This document shows, one piece after another, positions 1 to 4,821 of a stretch of 5,991 nt of DNA. The notes beneath the pieces were generated by a model. That model worked only from the letters and a program-made list of their open reading frames with translations. It had not been told where the DNA came from and did not search any database. Both the position numbers and the translations under genes were made by a program. The stretch's first letter is position 1, and every line of letters begins with the position of its first letter. Source of the stretch: Chloroflexota bacterium (GTDB lineage: Bacteria; Chloroflexota; Dehalococcoidia; Lucifugimonadales; JACPCL1); the NCBI GenBank assembly GCA_016210375.1, contig JACQUH010000274.1, forward strand, positions 1 through 5,991, in the 5' to 3' direction.

Positions 1-1404
1 CTTGTAGATGGGCAGGGCCAGGCCCCAGTAGCGCTTCTTGGAGATCATCCAGTCGCCCATGTTCTTGAGCCAGTCCAGCTCCCGCTCCATGCCGAAGTCG
101 GGGATCCAGCGGACCTTTCGCGTCACATCGGCGATGAGGCCTCGCAGGTCCTTCATGGAGATGAACCACTCGCTGACCAGGCGGAAGACCAGCTCGGTGC
201 TGCACCGCCAGCACGTGGGATACCGATGGCGGTATCGCTCAACGCGGTACAGCAGGCCTTTCTGGCGCAGGTCGGCAAAGATGTCGTCAGGCACCTCGGC
301 GGCGTTCCTTCTCGTGAGCCACCCGAAGCCGTCCACGAAGGCACCGGCGTCGTCCAGGGGCGCGATGACTGCCAGGTTGTGCTCCTTACCCAAAGCGAAG
401 TCCTCGGCGCCGGCGCCCGGGGCGATGTGCACGATGCCCGTGCCCTCGGCCTCGCTGACGTCGGCCCACGGGACAACGCGGTGGGCGACCCCTTGCTGGG
501 CGGGAAGCTCATCAAATGGGCCGCGATAGGCCAGGCCGACCAGGGCGGAGCCAGGCAACTCTTCCTCCACAACGTGCTCCCCGCGGAGGACGCTGAGGCG
601 ACTCTTGGCCAGGTAGAACACATCGGCGCCCTGCTTCACCTTGAGGTAGGTCATGGCCGGGTTCACGGCGGCGGCGACGTTGGAGCTTAGCGTCCAGGGC
701 GTCGTCGTCCACACAAGCAGCGACTCTCCCGGGCGCTCCAAGAGGGGGAAGCGAAGGAAGGGGGAGGCGTGCTCCACCTCCACGTACCCTTCGGTGGCGA
801 TCTCCTGGTTGGAGATGCCGGTGCCGCAGCGGGGGCACCAGGGCATGACGTCGGTTCCTTCGTAGAGCCAGCCCCGTTCATGGCACACCTTCAGGAAGCG
901 CCAGATGGTGTAGTTGTTCTCGTCGGACATGGTGTGGTAGGAGTCCTCCCAGTCCATCCAGTAGCCGAGGCGGACCGACTGCTGGGTCTGCACGGCGGCA
1001 AAGGTGCGGACGCGCTCCTTGCACAGCTCCACGAAACGGCCAATGCCGAAGGCTTCAATGTCCTTCTTGGAGGTGAAGCCCAGCTCCTTCTCCACCTCCA
1101 CCTCCACCCACAGGCCCTGGCCGTCAAAGCCGTTCTGGTATCGCTGGCGGTAGCCCTGCATGGTCTTGAAGCGCTGCCAGATGTCCTGGTACGTGCGGCC
1201 CCAGGCGTGGTGCACGCCCATGGGGTTGTTGGCCGTGATGGGGCCGTCAATGAAGGAGAAGCGCTTCCCCGCCTTCTCGTTGCGGCGGAGGTACTTCCCC
1301 AGGGTGTCCTGCTGGGCCCACCACTGCAGGCGCTGGCGCTCCATGGCGGGGAAGTCCGGGCGCGGGTTGACGGGTTTGAAGGTGGGTTTTGGTTGTGTGG
1401 TCAT
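1..1404 (-). CDS. ileS: Isoleucyl-tRNA synthetase, N-terminal 468 residues (3' end of gene outside window)
   Basis: Charges tRNA-Ile with isoleucine in the cytoplasm. The first 468 codons are visible and the frame runs open through position 1; full-length enzymes are about 1,000 aa, so the C-terminal half of the Rossmann core with the KMSKS loop and the anticodon-binding domain are missing. Residues 49-70 form the first catalytic signature, where the usual HXGH is replaced by GVHH (residues 63-66). The CP1 editing insertion begins around residue 185, with a zinc-type CPRC pair (C190, C193), the editing peptide WTTTPWTL (232-239), the GTGIVHIAPGAGAEDF block, and a second pair in PTCWRC near residue 435. 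The ATG at 1404 has a GAGG Shine-Dalgarno 8 nt upstream that lies in or beside a dispersed repeat. The gene follows a DUF559 gene by 106 nt on the same strand, and an Ile-type T-box lies 1.55 kb upstream. The IleRS call is secure; the type 2 assignment rests on the signature swap. Confidence 0.95.
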   Translation of the reverse strand, partial: MTTQPKPTFKPVNPRPDFPAMERQRLQWWAQQDTLGKYLRRNEKAGKRFSFIDGPITANNPMGVHHAWGRTYQDIWQRFKTMQGYRQRYQNGFDGQGLWVEVEVEKELGFTSKKDIEAFGIGRFVELCKERVRTFAAVQTQQSVRLGYWMDWEDSYHTMSDENNYTIWRFLKVCHERGWLYEGTDVMPWCPRCGTGISNQEIATEGYVEVEHASPFLRFPLLERPGESLLVWTTTPWTLSSNVAAAVNPAMTYLKVKQGADVFYLAKSRLSVLRGEHVVEEELPGSALVGLAYRGPFDELPAQQGVAHRVVPWADVSEAEGTGIVHIAPGAGAEDFALGKEHNLAVIAPLDDAGAFVDGFGWLTRRNAAEVPDDIFADLRQKGLLYRVERYRHRYPTCWRCSTELVFRLVSEWFISMKDLRGLIADVTRKVRWIPDFGMERELDWLKNMGDWMISKKRYWGLALPIYK

Positions 1405-1411
1405 GATGCTT

Positions 1412-1450
1412 ACCTCACCCCCTGACCCCCTCCCCTAAAGAGGGAGGGGG
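1412..1450. repeat. GC-rich hairpin repeat, copy 1 (upstream of ileS)
   Basis: A 39-nt element with a C-rich left part (ACCTCACCCCCTGA) followed by a 9-bp hairpin: CCCCCTCCC (1426-1434) against GGGAGGGGG (1442-1450), with a 7-nt loop. It matches the reverse complement of copy 2 (1896-1933) at 36 of 38 aligned positions with one 1-nt gap, and resembles copy 3 (3101-3140) in the same orientation. Its outer edge lies 7 nt from the ileS start codon, so the GAGG used as the ileS ribosome binding site is part of the repeat. There is no T-run on either side, so it is not an intrinsic terminator. Confidence 0.85.
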
Positions 1451-1510
1451 AATCAGAGGGAATAGATTGGAGGCTTTGGGCTGGTCTTGCATGTTCCACA
1501 ATACGATTGA

Positions 1511-1885
1511 TTACACCGGGGAATCTTCAATGACTTCCTGGTTCTTGAATCTGAGAACGGTCAGGCCTCTTGCTGATAGTACCTTGTCTCTGGCCTGGTC
1601 ATACTCTTGCTGCTGGTCATGGACTGGGCCGTGCACTTCAATGACCACTCCCAGGCTGTGGCAACAGAAGTCGACGATGTAGCCATCTATGGCCTGCTGC
1701 CTCCTGAAACGGTGTCCGTTGATCTGGCCGTCGCGCAATAGCTCCCAAAGACGACGCTCGGCTTCCGTCATATCCTTACGCAGTTGCCTAGCCGTAATGC
1801 GTTTCTCTTCAGGTATTGGCTGACCAGTGACTATACCTTTCAAATCCACCCCAATTCTTGGCCCTCGCACACCTCTTCTCATCAT
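1511..1885 (-). CDS. DUF559 (Vsr-like endonuclease fold) protein
   Basis: A 124-aa protein of the DUF559 family, which has a restriction-endonuclease-like fold related to very-short-patch repair (Vsr) nucleases; its biological role is not settled. Visible family blocks are LRKDMTEAERRLWELLRD (35-52), GHRFRRQQAIDGYIVDF (57-73, with candidate metal-binding D72), VIEVHGPVHDQQQEYD (81-96, with E83 and H89) and the closing strand GLTVLRFKNQEVIED (107-121). The position that is usually Asp in IEVDG is His84 here. The protein ends four residues after EVIED, where family members often carry another helix, so the C-terminus may be clipped. The start ATG at 1885 has GGAGAG just upstream; a longer frame reaching 2032 would translate the repeat and overlap the HAD gene, so it was not used. 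The gene lies between inverted hairpin repeats. Confidence 0.85.
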   Translation of the reverse strand: MMRRGVRGPRIGVDLKGIVTGQPIPEEKRITARQLRKDMTEAERRLWELLRDGQINGHRFRRQQAIDGYIVDFCCHSLGVVIEVHGPVHDQQQEYDQARDKVLSARGLTVLRFKNQEVIEDSPV

Positions 1886-1895
1886 AGCTCTCCAT

Positions 1896-1933
1896 CCCCC
1901 TCCCACTTCAGGGGAGGGGGCAGGGGGTGAGGT
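1896..1933. repeat. GC-rich hairpin repeat, copy 2 (inverted relative to copies 1 and 3)
   Basis: A 38-nt element with the same 9-bp hairpin as copy 1: CCCCCTCCC (1896-1904) against GGGAGGGGG (1912-1920), followed by the G-rich arm CAGGGGGTGAGGT. It sits between the HAD stop codon and the DUF559 start, with the DUF559 ribosome binding site (GGAGAG) immediately next to it. On the reverse strand it aligns with copy 1 with two substitutions and one single-base gap. Confidence 0.85.
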
Positions 1934-1941
1934 CGGACTGC

Positions 1942-2652
1942 CTACCCCACCACCTCCCTTAACTCCCTCACAATCCTGTCCGGCTTTACCTTGCTCCCCT
2001 CGGGCAAGCCCTTGCCCTGCCAGTCCACCCACACGCCGGTGATGCCCAGGGCCTGAGCAGGGGCGATGTCGTCTTCCAGGCTATCGCCGACCATCCAGGC
2101 GTCGGAATGTCTTGCGCCCAGGGCTTCAAGGGCCTGGCGGAACACCCGGGGGTCAGGCTTGCCATAGCCAAGCTCGCCCGATATGAAGATACCGTCCACC
2201 AGCGTTTCCAGGTGGAATTGTCTGATCTTCCGCCGTTGCGGCTCGGCGCCGCCGTTGGTAACCAGGGCCAGACGTACACCTTGCTGTCGCAAACGTCGCA
2301 GCGCATCTATGGCGCCGGGGAAAGGGGCAACGCTGCGGTCAAAGTTGTCGGTGTGTGCTTGCGCTATCTCCTCGGCTACATCCGTTCTGCTGAATCCGAG
2401 GTCTGTCAGGGCGCTGCGTACCACCTGGACGTGCGCCTCTGCTGGATTGTTGCGGCCCCACTGGTTGCGTACCGAGTCAGCCCAGAAGAGGTCTCGGCTG
2501 TGTAGCAGGGCGCTCAGCAATCGCTGGGACGTCACGCCGTTCAGTTGCTGGGCATAGGTCCTGGCCACGTCCGCCCACGACTGCTCTACCGCCTGGTCAA
2601 AGGCTAGGACGGTGTTATCCAGGTCAAGGAGGAGGGCATTGGGAAGGGACAC
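1942..2652 (-). CDS. HAD-superfamily hydrolase (subfamily IA, phosphatase-like)
   Basis: A 236-aa soluble hydrolase, probably a small-molecule phosphatase; the substrate cannot be read from sequence. All four HAD motifs are present: motif I DLDNT (D10 nucleophile, D12, T14), motif II VTNGG (T132), motif III GKPDP (K165) and motif IV MVGDSLEDD (D190, D194, D195). Residues about 16-105 form the alpha-helical C1 cap of subfamily IA, as in YjjG-like nucleotidases and other broad-range phosphatases. The length is typical. The start is GTG at 2652, preceded by GGAGG located inside the end of the upstream gene; the upstream TAA and this GTG are separated by one base, so translation is very likely coupled. 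The gene lies downstream of an Ile-type T-box and upstream of DUF559 and ileS, which suggests it is transcribed with them. Confidence 0.9.
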   Translation of the reverse strand: MSLPNALLLDLDNTVLAFDQAVEQSWADVARTYAQQLNGVTSQRLLSALLHSRDLFWADSVRNQWGRNNPAEAHVQVVRSALTDLGFSRTDVAEEIAQAHTDNFDRSVAPFPGAIDALRRLRQQGVRLALVTNGGAEPQRRKIRQFHLETLVDGIFISGELGYGKPDPRVFRQALEALGARHSDAWMVGDSLEDDIAPAQALGITGVWVDWQGKGLPEGSKVKPDRIVRELREVVG

Positions 2653-2653
2653 G

Positions 2654-2923
2654 TTACCTCCGGGTAGCCCCTGGTTTGGTTATTATCTGAAATCCCGCAT
2701 CTTCAAGTCCGTTCGTGGCTTCTGCTGTATTGAAGTCAGGCGTCGCTACACCAATAACCATCGCCCAAATGTATTTGGGAGGATAGAGTTTACCTTCGTG
2801 CACTAGAGCCACAGAGTAGCGCTCGTTGTTTAGCCAACTTGTGCCTGCACCTGGATAGTCGTTGCGCGGCCATCTCTTGTTGTATTCCTCCAGAGCTGCA
2901 AGGATTCGTTGCTGTTCAGCCAT
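2654..2923 (-). CDS. Small protein, possibly like the N-terminal head domain of ScoMcrA-type restriction enzymes
   Basis: An 89-aa soluble protein with no signal peptide or membrane segment. The pattern AALEEYNKRW (9-18), ERYSVALVHEGKLYPPKYIWAMVIGVA (34-60) and NGLEDAGFQIITK (71-83) resembles, from memory, the small alpha/beta module found at the N-terminus of ScoMcrA-like modification-dependent restriction enzymes and related HNH proteins (conserved G-x-x-YPPK followed by A and a final L-x-x-x-GF). Here it stands alone without a nuclease domain. The chosen ATG at 2923 has GGGAGGAGG just upstream; an in-frame ATG at 2938 and the longer frame to 3025 would run through the ribosome binding site and the T-box terminator. 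It is the first gene after the T-box terminator and abuts the HAD gene. That it is a real gene is likely; the domain name is tentative. Confidence 0.75.
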   Translation of the reverse strand: MAEQQRILAALEEYNKRWPRNDYPGAGTSWLNNERYSVALVHEGKLYPPKYIWAMVIGVATPDFNTAEATNGLEDAGFQIITKPGATRR

Positions 2924-2955
2924 TTCCTCCTCCCTCATTGGCAAACCAGGCAAAC

Positions 2956-2985
2956 AAAAAGTCCCGTCCCTCAAAGGGACGGGAC
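2956..2985 (-). terminator. Intrinsic terminator of the T-box leader
   Basis: On the minus strand a perfect 10-bp stem, GTCCCGTCCC (2985-2976) with GGGACGGGAC (2970-2961), closes a 5-nt loop and is followed by five T residues. The 5' arm includes the TCCCT that can pair instead with AGGG of the T-box element, giving the two mutually exclusive structures expected of T-box attenuation. It ends about 33 nt before the start of the 89-aa gene. Confidence 0.92.
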
Positions 2986-2994
2986 ATTCGTTCC

Positions 2995-3008
2995 CGCGGT
3001 ACCACCCT
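2995..3008 (-). promoter_or_regulatory. T-box antiterminator element
   Basis: The 14-nt AGGGTGGTACCGCG matches the T-box consensus AGGGUGGNACCGCG without mismatch. It contains the bulge that pairs with the free NCCA end of uncharged tRNA. Its AGGG can pair with TCCCT in the 5' arm of the downstream terminator. Confidence 0.95.
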
Positions 3009-3100
3009 TTTTGTCCCGCTGTCAACGGGACCTCTCGTGAGGCGCAAACACGCCCTGCCGTGATAACGGGCGGCGCGCCCGGCCCGGCCTACTTGTGCTT

Positions 3101-3140
3101 CACCCTCACCCCTACCCTCTCCCATCCAGGGAGAGGGAAT
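3101..3140. repeat. GC-rich hairpin repeat, copy 3 (inside the T-box leader)
   Basis: A more diverged copy in the same orientation as copy 1: a C-rich left arm (CACCCTCACCCCTA) and a 9-bp hairpin, CCCTCTCCC (3115-3123) with GGGAGAGGG (3129-3137), with a 5-nt loop. Compared with copies 1 and 2, one stem pair has changed from C-G to T-A on both sides, so pairing is preserved. It lies between Stem I and the AAGTAGG block of the T-box and adds about 40 nt to a linker that is usually shorter. Confidence 0.75.
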
Positions 3141-3283
3141 TGACTCCTGGTAGAGGATGGACGCCGGTTCGGCGGGCGGCTCGGGAGGGATGTTCGGCAG
3201 GGCCTTGAGGTCCGCTTGCACCGGACCGGACTCGCTGTCTCTGGGCAACCTGCGTACTGGACTCCGTCGTGGCCGATGAAGAA

Positions 3284-3312
3284 AGGCTAGCATACGGGTG
3301 GAAGGTGGTCAA
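3284..3312 (-). promoter_or_regulatory. Candidate sigma-70 promoter of the T-box transcript
   Basis: On the minus strand TTGACC (3312-3307) is followed after 17 nt by TAGCCT (3289-3284). The -35 is one base from consensus and the -10 is weak (T, A and the final T match). A start about 6-8 nt downstream falls near 3277, immediately before the first bases of T-box Stem I, which is what makes the assignment plausible. Confidence 0.45.
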
Positions 3313-3404
3313 GGTTTCCTGAAAGACCACCGATATGAGTGTGCCTGCCCTTACTCAAGATACAAGGGGGAAGGAAAAGGGGAAGCCCGGCCCCCAGTAG
3401 GGCG

Positions 3405-4724
3405 CTAAACCACCTCAGCGGCCACCGTTGACGGGCTCCGCCGCAAAGCCACCGGACAGCTTCCACAGCCGCCGCTGGTGCAGCTAGCACACCCCCTTCC
3501 GATCGCGGTGGCAGGCCCGGATGGAGCCTTGGGCCCCTCCTGGAACAGCTCCATCTTGATCTGCCGCGACTTTTCAGGCTTGTACCCCGCGAAGCCCACA
3601 AAGGCCCTGGCCCGCTTCGCCACCACGCCCATGGCCTGCAGGTCCCGCCAGGTGTTGATGGCGTGCCGCCCACGCTGCTCAACGATGCGGCGGGCGGCGA
3701 GAGGCCCGATGCCTGGCACCCGGATGAGCTGAGTGTAGCCGGCGTGGTTAATGTCCACGGGCTCCTCTCGCCACTGGTATGCCGCCAGGAGGTACTTGGG
3801 GTCCACATCTGTCGGCAGAAAACCCTCGGGGCCAAAGGCAGGCCTCAGTTCCTCCTCGGTGTAGCCGTAAATGCGGCTCAGCCAGTCCAACTGGTAGAGC
3901 CGGTGGGCCCGCGCCATGGACGTAGCCGGGTGCTCCTCCAAGGGCGTGTATTGGGCAGGACGGAAGGGCTGGTAGTAGACGCGCTTGAAACTCCACTGGC
4001 CGTAGAGCTGGGCCATGCGACGATAGATGTCCAGGTCCGTCTCCTCCGTAGCGCCCACTACAAGCTGTGTCACCTGGCCCACCGCGCCGGCGCCCTGGGC
4101 ATTGATGAGCTTATGGATAGCGCTCATGGGTCCCAGGATATGCCGGTTGAAGTCTTTCATAGTGCTCACCCGCTGGAGGTGCTCCTGAGTGGGGGCTTCC
4201 ATATTGATGGAGAGGCGCGTGCCCAGGCGGTAGGCCGCCTCCACCCCACTGGCCGAGGTGCCAGGCATCACCTTCAGGTGAATGTACCCTTTGAAATGGT
4301 GCTTGTACCGCAGGGCCTCCACCGTGTCCAGCAGCTTCTCCATGATGCCGTCGGGCGTGCTGGCGATGCCGGAGCTGAGGAAAAGCCCCGCCACTGTCTG
4401 GCGCTGGTACAGCTCCATGAACAGCCGGGCCAGCTCGTCCACCTTGAAGCCGTAGCGCCGCCTTGGCACATAGATGCTGTTGGGGCAATAGGCGCAGTCG
4501 TATTTGCACACGTCGGTGAACATCACCCGCATCAGTGAGATGGTCTTGCCGTTAGGCATGGCGGCCTTGTAGACGCCGGCGGGCATCCCGTGGTTTCGGG
4601 GCTGGCTGTAAGCGTCCCGGGGCGCATTGAACTTGTGCTCCTCTGGAGCCAGCACGTCGTCCGTGGCCATGCCCCCCAAATGGCGTAGTTTCTCGTAGGC
4701 ATCGGGCGCGGTCTGGATGAGCAT
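3405..4724 (-). CDS. Radical SAM protein of the putative DNA modification/repair family (TIGR03916-like)
   Basis: A 439-aa protein resembling the family annotated 'putative DNA modification/repair radical SAM protein', which often neighbours a uracil-DNA-glycosylase-like partner; its reaction is unknown. The radical SAM [4Fe-4S] motif is CKYDCAYC (C73, C77, C80), followed by family-like stretches LFLSSGI (114-120), YIHLKVMPG (147-155) and LSINMEAPT (171-179). Residues about 325-381 form a helix-hairpin-helix region (INHAGYTQLIRVPGIGPLAARRI), a DNA-binding module in many repair proteins. After residue 405 comes a tail with C-x2-C-x4-C-x2-C (C412, C415, C420, C423), possibly an extra metal site. 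The ATG at 4724 has AGGGGT about 5 nt upstream. The usual partner gene is not seen next to it in this window. A strong promoter with a SOS-box-like palindrome precedes the gene, so LexA control is likely. Confidence 0.9.
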   Translation of the reverse strand: MLIQTAPDAYEKLRHLGGMATDDVLAPEEHKFNAPRDAYSQPRNHGMPAGVYKAAMPNGKTISLMRVMFTDVCKYDCAYCPNSIYVPRRRYGFKVDELARLFMELYQRQTVAGLFLSSGIASTPDGIMEKLLDTVEALRYKHHFKGYIHLKVMPGTSASGVEAAYRLGTRLSINMEAPTQEHLQRVSTMKDFNRHILGPMSAIHKLINAQGAGAVGQVTQLVVGATEETDLDIYRRMAQLYGQWSFKRVYYQPFRPAQYTPLEEHPATSMARAHRLYQLDWLSRIYGYTEEELRPAFGPEGFLPTDVDPKYLLAAYQWREEPVDINHAGYTQLIRVPGIGPLAARRIVEQRGRHAINTWRDLQAMGVVAKRARAFVGFAGYKPEKSRQIKMELFQEGPKAPSGPATAIGRGCASCTSGGCGSCPVALRRSPSTVAAEVV

Positions 4725-4739
4725 TGGTACCCCTGTAAA

Positions 4740-4751
4740 GAACTAATGTTC
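4740..4751. promoter_or_regulatory. Candidate LexA operator (SOS box)
   Basis: GAACTAATGTTC is a perfect GAAC-N4-GTTC palindrome, the core of the LexA/DinR box of Gram-positive bacteria (CGAAC-N4-GTTCG). The outer C/G pair is absent. It begins 5 nt downstream of the predicted -10 and spans the probable transcription start of a putative DNA repair gene, an ideal site for a repressor. No lexA gene is visible here, so the regulator is inferred. Confidence 0.6.
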
Positions 4752-4804
4752 TGCTATTTTGCACCAAAAGCCCCAAATGTCAAGGGCCTGGTGACAGCAG
4801 AACA
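4747..4804. repeat. 9-bp inverted repeat bracketing the radical SAM promoter
   Basis: TGTTCTGCT (4747-4755) and its exact reverse complement AGCAGAACA (4796-4804) are 40 nt apart and enclose both promoter hexamers. The left arm overlaps the right half of the SOS-box-like palindrome. The arms could be paired operator half-sites or chance; the spacing is too wide for an intrinsic terminator. Confidence 0.4.
4756..4783 (-). promoter_or_regulatory. Sigma-70 promoter of the radical SAM gene
   Basis: On the minus strand a perfect -35, TTGACA (4783-4778), is followed after 16 nt by CAAAAT (4761-4756), which matches four of six -10 positions. The start would fall near 4749, giving a leader of about 25 nt before the ATG at 4724. 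The region is more AT-rich than its surroundings. Confidence 0.65.
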
Positions 4805-4821
4805 ACTCTCTACAAGGAGCG

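Larger units (their letters stand above)
1412..1933 (-). mobile_element. Candidate inverted-repeat-flanked DUF559 cassette (522 bp)
   Basis: Two nearly identical repeats of 38-39 nt in opposite orientation enclose exactly one gene, the DUF559 protein at 1511-1885. The inverted repeats end 7 nt before ileS on one side and 8 nt after the HAD hydrolase stop on the other, so the unit fills the space between these two genes. There is no transposase and no clear target-site duplication, so any mobility would have to be non-autonomous or driven by the encoded nuclease-like protein. The repeat geometry is seen directly; that it is a mobile unit is inference. Confidence 0.35.
2956..3277 (-). promoter_or_regulatory. 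T-box riboswitch leader, probable isoleucine (AUC) specifier
   Basis: A tRNA-sensing transcription attenuator. In 5' to 3' order on the minus strand: Stem I begins near 3275, with a distal hairpin at 3231-3210 (GTCCG/CGGAC) whose loop has GGTGCAA, matching the conserved GNUGNRA T-loop motif; its 3' strand contains CCTGCCGAACATCCC, in which ATC (3191-3189) follows GAAC as specifier triplets do in known T-boxes; next come AAGTAGG and CCCGTTATC (about 3094-3061), typical of the Stem II/III region; then AGGGTGGTACCGCG (3008-2995), the near-invariant antiterminator element; then the terminator. Uncharged tRNA-Ile should favour the antiterminator and read-through. The base after the triplet is C rather than the usual A, so the specifier call is less certain than the T-box call. 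A dispersed repeat lies in the linker after Stem I. Confidence 0.93.

Noticed and set aside
769..1425. Long plus-strand open frame opposite ileS
   Set aside because: It is antisense to the well-supported IleRS frame, is rich in repeated Leu/Val/His/Gly typical of an antisense shadow, and resembles no known protein.
1451..1510. Separate promoter for ileS between DUF559 and repeat copy 1
   Set aside because: The best hexamer pairs found (for example TTGAAG with TCGTAT at 18 nt) match poorly, so no promoter is called, although a weak one cannot be excluded.
1886..2032. N-terminal extension of the DUF559 gene to an ATG at 2032
   Set aside because: The extra residues are a translation of the repeat and of the out-of-frame end of the HAD gene; a better start with a Shine-Dalgarno lies at 1885.
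2924..3025. N-terminal extension of the 89-aa protein to 3025
   Set aside because: It would translate the T-box antiterminator and terminator; the ATG at 2923 directly follows a strong GGGAGGAGG.
1412..3140. CRISPR array from the recurring repeats
   Set aside because: There are only three copies, with unequal spacing of hundreds of bases, mixed orientation, and genes between them.
3304..3331. Hairpin GGTGGTC/GACCACC after the radical SAM gene as a terminator
   Set aside because: There is no T-run on the 3' side in the minus direction, and one arm overlaps the proposed -35 of the T-box promoter. It may be incidental.
3663..4538. Plus-strand open frame of 291 codons
   Set aside because: It lies opposite the radical SAM gene, whose conserved motifs are intact; the length is explained by GC-rich codon usage with few stops on the other strand.
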